Part shown: positions 38,391 through 46,561 of the stretch, piece by piece
Position numbering within the stretch: position 1 is the stretch's first letter
Layout of the letters: each line of letters starts with the position of its first letter
DNA from: Candidatus Omnitrophota bacterium
GTDB taxonomy: Bacteria > Omnitrophota > Gorgyraeia > Zapsychrales > Zapsychraceae
Length of the DNA: 46,561 nucleotides
Direction: 5' to 3'
Assembly (NCBI GenBank): GCA_016931055.1
Contig: JAFGFL010000073.1
Location: forward strand, 1-46,561
Position numbers and translations under genes: made by a program
Notes under the pieces: model-generated
The model's database searches: none
What the model saw: the letters and a program-made list of their open reading frames with translations, nothing else
Told to the model about the DNA's origin: nothing

Positions 38391-39929
38391 GTGTGTCTGA
38401 GAAAACAAAAAAACGATGCGACTTGTATTTATATAAAATCAATTATTGTTGCTGGATTGATCATAATGGCCGTGTCCAGATCTGCATTTGGAAATCCTAA
38501 AATCAAGCAGCCCAATGTCAGCGGGCAGTTTTATGATGCGAACCCGCAGCGGTTGTCCTCGACGATCGATGGCTTTTTTGCCGAGGCTTCGATCACGCCT
38601 TCCCAAAGAAATATCAGTATCGTTATAGCTCCGCATGCCGGGTATGTTTATTCCGGCGGAGTGGCGGCCTATGGTTTTAAGGCTGCCAGCCGTAATCAAT
38701 ATAAGACAATCATTGTTATGGCTCCAAGTCATCATGTCGGTTTTGATGGCATCTCTATTTGGGATGAAGGAGGCTTTCAAACCCCGCTGGGGGTTGTGGA
38801 TGTCGATGAAGAGTTCGCGAAGAAATTGATCGCTGCTCATGAAGATTTTTATTTTGAGCCAAGGGCATTTCAGGCCGAGCATGCCTTGGAAGTCGAAATT
38901 CCCTTCATTCAAAAAACATTTCAAGGCGTTAAAATCGTCCCGATTGTTATGGGGCAGCCCAGTTTTCAGCTCTTGGAAGATTTTGCGGCAGCACTTGAGA
39001 ATATTATTGGTTCTCGTAAGGACGTGTTGTTGGTCGTGAGCACGGATTTGTCTCACTATCATGACGATAGCACCGCCCGCAATATGGACAGGCGCACCAT
39101 AGAAGCCGTTAAGAATCTTAACATCGAACAGCTTTGGAAAGAATGCCAAATGCGCACGATGGAAATGTGCGGATTTGTGCCTGTCACGGCTGCTTTGTTG
39201 TATGCCAGAAAGAAAGGGTTAACGGATGTGGATGTTCTTCATTATGCGAATTCCGGCGATATCAGCGGGGACAGGGACCGAGTGGTTGGCTATACATCGA
39301 TCGTTGTTTATGGGGATGGGAATAAGCAAGAAAATCCCGTTGCAGATGAAGAAGTCATGAATGGAATAAACAATCTTACCGTACAGCAAAAAAAGCGGCT
39401 TGTTGATATTGCGCGAAAGACAATTGAAGAATTTGTTAATAAGGGAAAGAAACTGGACTTTAAAGAGAACGATGCGCGTTTACTGGAAGAAGAAGGGGCT
39501 TTTGTAACGATCCATAGAAAAAGTTATTTGCGCGGATGCATAGGCAATATCATCGGAAATAAGCCGCTCTACTTGACGGTGCGTGATATGGCTGTCGCTG
39601 CCGCATCGCAGGATCCGCGCTTTCCGCCTGTCCAACCCGACGAGCTCAAAGAGATCGAGATTGAGATATCGGTTCTTTCCAAGCCAAGGGTCATCAAAGA
39701 TGTCAGCGAAATCAAATTAGGGACACATGGTGTTATTGTCAGCCAAGGGCCTTGGCACCAGGGAGTATTTTTGCCTCAGGTTGCTACTGAAACCAAATGG
39801 TCAAAAGAAGAGTTCATGTCCCAGTTATGTTCCCAGAAAGCACATCTCCCAAGAGATGCATGGAAAGATCCAAAAACAAAGATTGAAATTTTTTCAGCTG
39901 ACGTTTTTTCCGAAAAAGACATCCGTTGA
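38391..39929 (+). CDS. Exported AmmB-AmmA (MEMO1-AMMECR1) fusion protein
   Basis: 512 residues from a GTG at 38391. A signal-like helix at about 14-30 (KSIIVAGLIIMAVSRSAFG/N) precedes the MEMO-type domain (about 34-310). This domain carries APHAGYVYSGG, APSHHVGFDG, STDLSHYHDD and CGFVPVTAAL, holding the His and Cys metal-site residues. A linker leads to an AMMECR1 domain (about 325-500) with YLRGCIGNI, DPRFPPVQPDEL and SVLSKP. Both are components of the AmmeMemoRadiSam trio. The third, a radical SAM protein, is absent here. Known members are usually cytoplasmic, so an exported form is unusual. The thiol-redox pair directly upstream could keep its cysteines in a proper state. Confidence 0.88.
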   Translation: MCLRKQKNDATCIYIKSIIVAGLIIMAVSRSAFGNPKIKQPNVSGQFYDANPQRLSSTIDGFFAEASITPSQRNISIVIAPHAGYVYSGGVAAYGFKAASRNQYKTIIVMAPSHHVGFDGISIWDEGGFQTPLGVVDVDEEFAKKLIAAHEDFYFEPRAFQAEHALEVEIPFIQKTFQGVKIVPIVMGQPSFQLLEDFAAALENIIGSRKDVLLVVSTDLSHYHDDSTARNMDRRTIEAVKNLNIEQLWKECQMRTMEMCGFVPVTAALLYARKKGLTDVDVLHYANSGDISGDRDRVVGYTSIVVYGDGNKQENPVADEEVMNGINNLTVQQKKRLVDIARKTIEEFVNKGKKLDFKENDARLLEEEGAFVTIHRKSYLRGCIGNIIGNKPLYLTVRDMAVAAASQDPRFPPVQPDELKEIEIEISVLSKPRVIKDVSEIKLGTHGVIVSQGPWHQGVFLPQVATETKWSKEEFMSQLCSQKAHLPRDAWKDPKTKIEIFSADVFSEKDIR

Positions 39930-40050
39930 AAATAACGCGACAACCCTTTTAGTTTTCCTACCCAAAAACCCTATCATTGGTCAAAAATTTCTGAAATATT
40001 AGTGGAAGTTCCCTAATTCGTTGTGTTACAATACGTTAAAAGCTCTAATA

Positions 40051-40070
40051 TTAATATATTTTAATATATT
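40051..40070. repeat. Tandem AT-only decamer
   Basis: TTAATATATT is repeated exactly twice head to tail, preceded by the related TAATATTAATATATT context. It ends 10 bases before the TATACT at 40081. It may be an UP-type element or a protein-binding site for the promoter of the repeat-protein gene. Confidence 0.4.
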
Positions 40071-40080
40071 CGGATTACTA

Positions 40081-40086
40081 TATACT
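40081..40086 (+). promoter_or_regulatory. Possible -10 element, short leader
   Basis: TATACT would start transcription near 40093, only about 9 bases before the ATG at 40102. No -35 consensus exists at the usual distance; the tandem decamer occupies that place. No Shine-Dalgarno site is seen. Confidence 0.3.
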
Positions 40087-40101
40087 TTAAACTGAATAAT
40101 A

Positions 40102-43100
40102 ATGTTTAGAAATTTACTGACATTCCTCTGTATTTTGTTGGCATTGATAATGTTGTGGACACCTGCCTCTGCAAATATCTTGTCTTTTATATCCGGCCAA
40201 GAGCAACAGTCCAGTCTGGACCCAAATAATGAGAAACAAGTTAGCACTTATAACGAACAAGCAATTCAGTTGTTTGAACAGGGACGGTTTGAGGAAGCCC
40301 AGGATTTTTGGGAAAAAGCCCTGGAGATTTTGGAGCGTCCTGGCGCTTTTGGCCAGGAGTATCCAGAATTGACAGGTTCCGTTGAATCTGAAGATGTTCT
40401 TCTTCTTGAAAGTGGAGGGGAGTTAGATAATGATCGTGTCAGCCAATTATATGACACTGCGGTTTCTATGTTTAAGAAGGAGAAATATGTTGCGTCCAAG
40501 AAAATTTTTGAGCGGATTGAGGCCACGATACCCGATTATAAGGCTACGCGCAACTACCTGATTATTCTTGACCACAAGATCAGGAGGGCACAGCAGAATT
40601 TAAGCGAAAAGAGTTTTGAGAAAAATGCCATTGCTCGCCGTGAAGAAAGAGCGGAATGGGGGCGTATTCTTGAGGAAAGCCGCATGGAGCTGGAAAATAA
40701 GCTGGCTGAACAGGCGGAACCGCTTTATCAAGAGGCGGTTGAATATTATAAATCAAGAGAATTCCAGCTGGCGAAGGACTACTTTATGGAGGTCAACAAC
40801 ATTCTTCCGCAGTATAAAGATACGGACAAGTATCTTTCCCGGATCGACAGAGATATCAAAGAGGAAGAAAAGCTGTTGATGGAGAGTAAACGGAAAAGAG
40901 AGCTTTTGGCGCGAAAAAAAGAAAAAGAAGAATGGAAACGCATCCTCCAGGAAAGCGAGCAGGAACTCCAGAAGAAACTTATTCAACAGGTTGATGCTGT
41001 CTATCAAGAAGCGCAGTATTACTATAAAAAACGCGAATTTGAACTGGCAAAAGAGCGTTTTGAAGAGGCGCAACTCATTGTCCCTAATTATAAATCCACC
41101 CTACAGTATTTAGGCCGCATTGACCGTGATCTGCAGGAAGAGATCCGGCTTCGCCAAGAACAACGCGCGCGCGGGTTGGAAAGAGAAAAGAGGGAACAGG
41201 AATTAGCCAGAAGGCGCCAAGAAGAACGCCTGGAAGAATTGCGCGAGGCCAAAGAAAACCAACGGCTTGCGCAGTTTGAAATGGAAGTGGCTCAACGCCG
41301 AAAAGAACGCCAAGAGTGGTTAAAGACGCTTGAAGAAAGCGAGAAAGAACGGCAGAAGAGACTAGAGGAACAGGCGCAATATATATATCAAGAAGCCATT
41401 AAGTATTATAAGCAAAGGCATTTTGAGCAAGCGAAAGAGGATTTCCTGGAAGTTCAGCGGATTTATCCCAATTACAAATCGACGGGGAATTATTTGGCGC
41501 GCATTGACCGGGATATCGAAGGAGAGCAAAAACAACGGATGGAAGAACGGCAGCGGCTTTTTCAGTTGAAACTGAGGGAAAAGAAATTATTTGAACAAAA
41601 GAAATGGGAAGAAGACCAGAAGATCCGCGCTGCCGAAGAGCAAGATCGGATGAGAGAATTCCAGGAAAAGGCCCTTGCCCGCGAAAAACAACGCAAAGAA
41701 TGGGAGCGCATCCTGCAAGAAAATGAAAAAGAACGGCAAAAGAAGCTGGAAGAAGAAGCGGAGTTTATTTACCAGGAAGCCCTGAAATCTTATCAAGTCA
41801 AACGGTTTGAAGAGGCCAAGGCCGCCTTTCTTGAAGTTGAACAAGTCGTTCCTGGCTATAAGCTGACAAAAAAGTATTTGGCGGGTATAGATAATGATAT
41901 ATGGAACATAGAACAGGAGCGCCGGAGAGTGGCCAGAGAAGAGTCTGTTCAACGCAAACAAGGGGAGATGTTAAAAATCGAACAGGAAGAAAAACGGCAA
42001 ATGGCGCTATTTAAGGCGAGGGAGAAAAAGGACCTAGAAAGAAAAGAAGCTCAAGCGGAGGCTGTTTATCAGTTTGCCGAATCGTTGTATAAGCGCGGCG
42101 ATTACGAGCAAGCAAAAAACAAGTTTCTTGAAGTTGAACAAATCCTGGCCGGATATAAATCAACGCCGAAATACTTGAATCGAATCGATCAGGATATTCA
42201 AAATGCGGAAGAACAGCGTCTGAAGGATCAGCGGCTTGCGTTTGAGCAGCAGATCCGGCAACAGAGGTTGTCGCAAAAGCTCGAAGAGGAACGTGTCGAA
42301 CGTTTGCGGGCGGCTGAAGAAGAGCAGAAAATCCTCAAGTTGAGGGAAGAAGCGCTGTTACGGGAACAGGAACGCAAGGCATGGGAGCGAACAATCAAGG
42401 ATATTGAGAAGGAACATCGGAAACGGCTGCAACAACAAGCAGATTCCGTTTATGAAGAGGCCATGCGTTATTACAAAGCCGGCTGGCTTGAGCAGGCCAA
42501 AGAAACTTTAGAGGAAGTAGAAGTCATGTGGCCGGGATATAAATCAACCGCAAAATATCTTGCGAAAATCGATTCAGAAATAAGAAAGAATCGAAGGCTT
42601 CGTCAAGAGAATGAAGAAGAGATTGTCAAAAGGCAGCAATGGCAGGAAGAACTGGCCAGAGAGAAGAGGGATACGCTGCAACAGAGCCGACAAAAGGCCG
42701 AAGAGCAGGAACGTCTGACGAAGTTGAAAGTGGAAACGTTAGCGCGAAAAGAAGAGAAGGAACGGTTGAAGGAATCGATGGATCGGATTGAAAGGGAATA
42801 CGAGAAACAGGCAAATCGGAAGGCGGAATCATTATATCGCGAGGCTCTCAAATATTATAAAGATAAAGATTTCGAGAAAGCGAAGGTCGCATTCATCGAT
42901 GTTGAAAGAACGTCTCCCGGTTATAAATCAGCGTCAAAATATCTTTCACGGATTGATGAGGATATCAGAAGCGAAAGACTCACAATGGAGCGAGATAACG
43001 TGCAAAGCCGCGGGAGGTATATGGAAACACCGGAAACCTATGCGCTTGAAAGAAACGGGTCAAAAGTTGTTCAGAAAGCATCGCAGGAACGTCAGGAACA

Positions 43101-43779
43101 ATTTTTGGAGGAAGCGGAAGCAAAGTACCGCGAAGCGCTCGCTTTGTATAAAGCCAAAGAGTTTATTCGGGCAAAGCTGAAATTTATTGAGGTTGAATCC
43201 CTTTATCCGGGATATAAGAAAACGCTCAATTATCTTGGACGGATTGATGAGGACATCAGTGAGAACCAGAAAATGTGGATAGAGGATCAACCGCGCGGAA
43301 TGTCTGAGGGCCAAGAATTGGATGTCTTAACGAGCAAGCTGGAAATTGTTGAACAGGCATTGTTGCAGGCGGAAGGCCGCTCTCAGGGGTTTGTGCCACA
43401 GAAGACCAAACGTCTTTTAGTTAAGAGACAAGAAGATGGACAAACGGCAGATTGGGAAAAACAGATCCAAGAGCGCCGCGAAGAATTGAGGGCTGAGCGC
43501 CGAAGATTTCAGCAGGAATACGAAAGACAATTCCAGCAATTATACTCCAGGGCCGTTACATTATATCGAAATCAGTCCTATGAAGAAGCAAAGGCGTTGT
43601 TTTTACAGATTGAACAGATGAAACCCGGATACAAAAAGGCTGCATCCTACCTCAAGAAGGCTGAAGCGTACATGCGCAAGGGTTTGCAGAAGAAAAGTCA
43701 CAACAATGTTGTCTATCAGCCGCAGGAGATCAAACCGCGCAAAGCCATTGTCGAGGATGCCTTAGACATATTTGAATAA
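40102..43779 (+). CDS. Exported repeat protein with about ten TPR-like units and charged coiled coils
   Basis: 1225 residues; a signal peptide (1-25, ending ASA/N). Ten to eleven copies of a 46-residue unit follow the pattern YxEAxxYYKxxxFExAKxxF and then EVExxxPxYKSTxKYLxRID. Clear copies start near residues 113, 207, 299, 426, 554, 653, 782, 906, 1006 and 1147. Between them lie linkers of about 45-95 residues made almost entirely of Arg, Lys, Glu and Gln, predicted as long single helices or coiled coils. The layout suggests a fibrous or spring-like periplasmic scaffold. No enzymatic motif is visible. It is not a known family beyond the TPR-like unit. The start lacks a ribosome site; a -10 lies 16 bases upstream. 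Confidence 0.75.
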   Translation: MFRNLLTFLCILLALIMLWTPASANILSFISGQEQQSSLDPNNEKQVSTYNEQAIQLFEQGRFEEAQDFWEKALEILERPGAFGQEYPELTGSVESEDVLLLESGGELDNDRVSQLYDTAVSMFKKEKYVASKKIFERIEATIPDYKATRNYLIILDHKIRRAQQNLSEKSFEKNAIARREERAEWGRILEESRMELENKLAEQAEPLYQEAVEYYKSREFQLAKDYFMEVNNILPQYKDTDKYLSRIDRDIKEEEKLLMESKRKRELLARKKEKEEWKRILQESEQELQKKLIQQVDAVYQEAQYYYKKREFELAKERFEEAQLIVPNYKSTLQYLGRIDRDLQEEIRLRQEQRARGLEREKREQELARRRQEERLEELREAKENQRLAQFEMEVAQRRKERQEWLKTLEESEKERQKRLEEQAQYIYQEAIKYYKQRHFEQAKEDFLEVQRIYPNYKSTGNYLARIDRDIEGEQKQRMEERQRLFQLKLREKKLFEQKKWEEDQKIRAAEEQDRMREFQEKALAREKQRKEWERILQENEKERQKKLEEEAEFIYQEALKSYQVKRFEEAKAAFLEVEQVVPGYKLTKKYLAGIDNDIWNIEQERRRVAREESVQRKQGEMLKIEQEEKRQMALFKAREKKDLERKEAQAEAVYQFAESLYKRGDYEQAKNKFLEVEQILAGYKSTPKYLNRIDQDIQNAEEQRLKDQRLAFEQQIRQQRLSQKLEEERVERLRAAEEEQKILKLREEALLREQERKAWERTIKDIEKEHRKRLQQQADSVYEEAMRYYKAGWLEQAKETLEEVEVMWPGYKSTAKYLAKIDSEIRKNRRLRQENEEEIVKRQQWQEELAREKRDTLQQSRQKAEEQERLTKLKVETLARKEEKERLKESMDRIEREYEKQANRKAESLYREALKYYKDKDFEKAKVAFIDVERTSPGYKSASKYLSRIDEDIRSERLTMERDNVQSRGRYMETPETYALERNGSKVVQKASQERQEQFLEEAEAKYREALALYKAKEFIRAKLKFIEVESLYPGYKKTLNYLGRIDEDISENQKMWIEDQPRGMSEGQELDVLTSKLEIVEQALLQAEGRSQGFVPQKTKRLLVKRQEDGQTADWEKQIQERREELRAERRRFQQEYERQFQQLYSRAVTLYRNQSYEEAKALFLQIEQMKPGYKKAASYLKKAEAYMRKGLQKKSHNNVVYQPQEIKPRKAIVEDALDIFE

Positions 43780-43814
43780 AAGCTTTAGCTCAATGGTTGT
43801 GTCAAGCGTCTCTT

Positions 43815-43841
43815 CTTTTTAAGATGATTCTCATCAAAAAG
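43815..43841. other. Hairpin after the repeat-protein gene
   Basis: CTTTTT-aa-GATGA and TCATC-AAAAAG pair over 11 bp with a two-base bulge and a TTC loop, 36 bases after the stop. The T run is on the 5' arm, so on the plus strand it is at best an unusual terminator. Confidence 0.3.
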
Positions 43842-43922
43842 GCACAGGAAATATCGGCCGTCATGCGCGTGTCTATTTTTAGTTTCCGTTTTTTATAGAT
43901 TATTGAAACTCAAAGGAACACG

Positions 43923-45836
43923 ATGCGTATTATAAAAATTATTGTTTTGACCATGTTGGCGATTGTGGCCTTGTTTTTTATGGGGATTTACGTTTTTCTT
44001 AAGACGGTGGATATCAACCGTTTTAAGGCGCAAATTACTGGGAAGATCAGTAGTGCCATTAACCGCCCTGTTAACGTGCGGCATGTTTCTTTCAGCTTTT
44101 CGATTGTCCGTGGGATCACATTGGGTATCAGCGGCTTGTCTGTCATGGACCATCCCGATTTCTCAAGTGACCCCATGCTTGTCATCGATACCGCCCGCCT
44201 GGATCTTGATATCCTGTCCTTTCTATTAAGACGCCAAATTTTAGCCTCAGGCATCGAATTAGATTCGTTAAGGATTAACCTTATCCGCAATAGTAAGGGC
44301 GTGCTTAACTTCCAAGAACTTGGTCAAAAGGGAAATAATAAGTCGGTGGATGACGAGGTCGCGCCTTTGTCTTTGGCAGAAGATATCGTCAAAGATGTTG
44401 TGAATGAAAAATCAAGGGATTTTGGTTTTGATGAGGTTTTGATCAGGTCAATACACGTGCGAGACGGGACTTTTTCCTTTTCGGATTATACGACCAATCC
44501 TTCCGTCAAGATCCCGATCAAGGAGGTCGATTTTCAAATCTCGAATTTCTCCTTTGACGTGCCGTTCCCGTTTAAGCTCAGCGCCTCATTATTCAGTGAC
44601 CGGAAGAATATCAGTCTTGGCAGTTTGGCGCTGATAAACGCCCAAAACCGGCAGTTGCGGATCGATGACCTTAAAACACAAATAGATCTGGCAAGTTTTT
44701 CAATGAACGATCTTTATGAAGGGATACCGGCATTGCAGGAGATCGGCCTTCAGGGCAGGATCGATGGCACATTGGTCTTGGACGTTCATCAAATGATTGT
44801 AAGCCAGGACGGGCTGCTGGTCCTTTCATCTGAAGGCCGCCTGACGGATCTGAACGTGCCATTGAAGAACTCTCCCGTTCCCATTGAGGGATTGGATATG
44901 CGCTATTCGCTGACGGAATCCGATATGGAAGTTGTTGAGTTGACGATGCCTGTGGCATCCGGAGAGATCAAAGTTGCGGGCAAGCTTATTGAATATCTCT
45001 CTGACCGTAAATTCTCAGCGGATTTGACCATAACAAACGCTCAGCTAAATGAACTTGCCGGGAGGATAGGCCTTCCGGTAAAACTCGATGGGCAGCTTTT
45101 TGCCAAATACAAATTAAATGGACTTGGCATAGACCGGCAAGCCCTGCAATCGTTTTTGTCAGGAGAAGGGACGGTTGAAATCAAAAACGGCCGAATCGTT
45201 GACATGAATCTGTTGAAACTTATGTTGAGCAAGATTTCATTTATTCCAGATCTGGTTAGTCAGATTGAATCCAATTTACCGGAAAAGTACAAAGAGAAAC
45301 TGCAAGTTAAGGATACGATTCTTAAAAAAGCGGAAATGGACACAAAAATCCATGAAGGGCTCTTAAGGATCAATAGGGCAGAATTGAATGCCGATGGATT
45401 TTTATTGGCGGCAAATGGCGATATAGATTTCGATCAGAATCTCCGCTTAAATGCAGATTTTTATATACCTTCTGATCTGTCCTCCAGCATGGTCGCGGTT
45501 TCAAAAGAGCTGAAATATTTCTTTGATGAGAAACAACAGATCCATATCCCATTAAAGCCTTTCAATGGCAAAGCAGCCCAATTCCGAACGTACCCTGATA
45601 TTGAAGACTTGGGTAAGAAAGTCATCAGTAATCGGGGCAAAGAAGAGCTTAAAAAGGTTATCTTTAAAGCTCTTGATTTGGATGATGATAAACCGCAAGA
45701 GGCAACTTCAATTGGCGCTGAATCGCCGACTCAAGCTACGGAAGATGTAAAAGAAAAACCTGCACAAGAAAGTGAACCCAGTCCCGAAGAGAAAATGATT
45801 GATAATATTTTTGATATGATCCCAATTTTCAAATAA
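43923..45836 (+). CDS. AsmA family protein
   Basis: 637 residues. The N-terminal helix (about 4-28, IKIIVLTMLAIVALFFMGIYVFL) is followed by the typical AsmA opening KTVDINRFKAQITGKISSAI with RPVNVRHVSFSFS. VMDHPDFSSDPMLVIDTARL is the conserved region next to it. The C-terminal AsmA_2-like part contains DGTLVLDVHQM, GEIKVAGKLIEYLSDRKFSA, and LSGEGTVEIKNGRIVDMNLL. A low-complexity acidic tail (about 590-637) follows. AsmA proteins are anchored in the inner membrane and are thought to move phospholipids to the outer membrane. AAAGGA precedes the ATG. The tail ends FDMIPIFK, possibly membrane-touching. It has no operon partner upstream; a 161 base gap precedes the next gene. Confidence 0.88.
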   Translation: MRIIKIIVLTMLAIVALFFMGIYVFLKTVDINRFKAQITGKISSAINRPVNVRHVSFSFSIVRGITLGISGLSVMDHPDFSSDPMLVIDTARLDLDILSFLLRRQILASGIELDSLRINLIRNSKGVLNFQELGQKGNNKSVDDEVAPLSLAEDIVKDVVNEKSRDFGFDEVLIRSIHVRDGTFSFSDYTTNPSVKIPIKEVDFQISNFSFDVPFPFKLSASLFSDRKNISLGSLALINAQNRQLRIDDLKTQIDLASFSMNDLYEGIPALQEIGLQGRIDGTLVLDVHQMIVSQDGLLVLSSEGRLTDLNVPLKNSPVPIEGLDMRYSLTESDMEVVELTMPVASGEIKVAGKLIEYLSDRKFSADLTITNAQLNELAGRIGLPVKLDGQLFAKYKLNGLGIDRQALQSFLSGEGTVEIKNGRIVDMNLLKLMLSKISFIPDLVSQIESNLPEKYKEKLQVKDTILKKAEMDTKIHEGLLRINRAELNADGFLLAANGDIDFDQNLRLNADFYIPSDLSSSMVAVSKELKYFFDEKQQIHIPLKPFNGKAAQFRTYPDIEDLGKKVISNRGKEELKKVIFKALDLDDDKPQEATSIGAESPTQATEDVKEKPAQESEPSPEEKMIDNIFDMIPIFK

Positions 45837-45982
45837 AATCCGCAATATCTATCAAGGCGCACCCGAAAAATTTCAATTGTACCAGAGTATCATTCGGGTT
45901 TTCCCCAAATTGCGGCGGAATCTTGATCTTAAGAAATACCCCGGCCCATTAAGAAATCCATAGATTTTAAAATAAAACTCGA

Positions 45983-45988
45983 TATAAT
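45983..45988 (+). promoter_or_regulatory. -10 element close to the phosphatase start
   Basis: A perfect TATAAT would start transcription near 45995, leaving at most 6 bases before the ATG at 46001. The -35 region is weak. Together with no Shine-Dalgarno site this suggests a nearly leaderless transcript. Confidence 0.35.
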
Positions 45989-46000
45989 TAATCCATCGTG

Positions 46001-46447
46001 ATGGACATATCTAAAGTGACCGATTACTTATACATGGGCTCCAGGGTTGGGAAAGAGCATGCCGATGAATTGAAGGGGCTTAATTTTAATTTGATCATTT
46101 CTATGATTGGGCAAATGCCCCCCGATGAAATCTATACCCTCCCTCCCTTTACGACATTATGGATTAAAACCTATGATACATTTCTGACTCCCATCTCGGT
46201 TAAAAAACTGCTGGTGGGGGTTGAAGCCGCCTTGCCGATCATTCAAAACAAAGGCAAGGTCTTGGTTTTTTGCCTGCAAGGCAGGCGCCGAAGCATTGCG
46301 ATGGCCGCCGCCATTCTTATCAGCATGGGACATACCAGCGAGCAGGCCATCGCCTTATTGACCACGGCCCGCAAGGTCGCTGATCCCAGAAGGTGGTATA
46401 TCCGAACTCAAATCAAGGCCTTTGAAAAATATTGGGGGAAAAGATAA
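46001..46447 (+). CDS. Dual-specificity-like phosphatase with atypical P-loop
   Basis: 148 residues from the ATG at 46001 (GTG at 45998 directly before it is possible). The opening ISKVTDYLYMGSRVGKEHAD matches dual-specificity phosphatases. The P-loop reads VFCLQGRRRSIAMAAAILI: the nucleophile Cys91 and Arg97 of the CX5R motif are present, followed by Ser, but the normally invariant His before Cys is Phe. A general acid is uncertain; DTFLTP lies at the equivalent loop, where Asp may serve. The substrate could be a phosphoprotein or, given the coupled lipid-kinase-like gene next door, a phospholipid such as phosphatidylglycerophosphate. That is inference. The stop codon overlaps the next start (TAATG). 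Confidence 0.78.
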   Translation: MDISKVTDYLYMGSRVGKEHADELKGLNFNLIISMIGQMPPDEIYTLPPFTTLWIKTYDTFLTPISVKKLLVGVEAALPIIQNKGKVLVFCLQGRRRSIAMAAAILISMGHTSEQAIALLTTARKVADPRRWYIRTQIKAFEKYWGKR

Positions 46448-46561
46448 TGGTTATGGAAAAGAAAATAAAAAATATCCGCATCATTATTAATCCCGCCTCC
46501 GGAAAAGGAGAATCCATCTTACCTATTATCAATGCGTCCCTGAAAGAAGCCGGCATCAAAT
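46447..46561 (+). CDS. Diacylglycerol kinase-like protein, N-terminal part (cut by window end)
   Basis: Only 38 codons are in the window. After a basic start (MVMEKKIKN) comes IRIIINPASGKGES, the opening strand and nucleotide-binding NPxSGKG motif of the DAGK_cat family (YegS/DgkB-like lipid kinases), and then a helix (ILPIINASLKEAGIK). The ATG at 46447 shares its A with the TAA of the phosphatase gene, so the two are coupled; an ATG at 46453 is an alternative. The length, lipid specificity and remaining domains cannot be judged. Confidence 0.75.
   Translation, partial: MVMEKKIKNIRIIINPASGKGESILPIINASLKEAGIK

Noticed and set aside
38439-39149. Minus-strand open frame of 236 codons
   Set aside because: It is opposite the MEMO domain, whose motifs are clear on the plus strand.
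40700-43660. Direct-repeat array such as CRISPR or minisatellite
   Set aside because: The repeats are protein-level units with diverged DNA and lie within one long reading frame.
1-46561. tRNA, rRNA, insertion sequences and CRISPR arrays
   Set aside because: The window was read for tRNA-like cloverleaf ends, transposase motifs and regular short repeats; none was seen.

Overview
The window looks like a chromosomal segment of a Gram-negative bacterium from an uncultivated lineage, most probably Candidatus Omnitrophota (PVC superphylum). The outer-membrane gene content supports a didermic cell: a porin, two AsmA-like proteins, an ArnT-like/GT2/LAB_N lipid-modification operon, lipoproteins with good lipoboxes, and a SPOR protein. 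The phylum guess rests mainly on the 1780-residue exported protein at 5372-10714. Its N-terminal domain and C-terminal tail resemble, from memory, segments that recur in giant Omnitrophota proteins. No tRNA, rRNA, CRISPR array, insertion sequence or prophage was seen. Nearly all genes lie on the plus strand; the exceptions are a small protein and a purine permease (2728-4470) and citrate synthase (19642-21135).

Layout. 1-5.1 kb: zinc-ribbon protein, remnant of an SGNH hydrolase, unknown membrane protein, DUF502 protein, small conserved protein, AzgA-type permease, small membrane protein. 5.3-10.7 kb: giant protein joining an apparently circularly permuted phosphoglycerate mutase (iPGM) to PPi-type phosphofructokinase modules. 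10.9-15 kb: membrane PilZ protein, exported Ig-like protein, ferritin-like protein, porin. 15-19.6 kb: signalling and motility (PAS histidine kinase, receiver protein, PilT, cNMP/GAF protein). 19.6-26.7 kb: citrate synthase, TPR/AsmA envelope genes, small membrane proteins and two lipoproteins. 26.8-31.6 kb: helical protein, zinc metallopeptidase and ATP-grasp ligase in one operon, then a SirB1-YccV fusion and LexA. 31.7-36.6 kb: propeller-like membrane protein, SPOR protein and the glycosyltransferase/LAB_N operon. 36.7-40 kb: receiver protein, DsbA-like/MauE-like pair, exported AmmB-AmmA fusion. 40-46.5 kb: 1225-residue repeat protein, AsmA protein, atypical phosphatase and the start of a lipid-kinase-like gene.

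The points most worth following are: the permuted glycolytic fusion with a signal peptide; the three-gene metallopeptidase/ATP-grasp cassette; the exported AmmB-AmmA fusion beside a thiol-redox pair; an inverted repeat lying exactly in the lexA promoter spacer, with a possible leaderless start; dispersed GGGACAG/CTGTCCC palindromes; an in-frame palindromic insertion in the giant gene; and a structured intergenic segment ahead of the histidine kinase. All functional calls were made by reading motifs; no database search was run.
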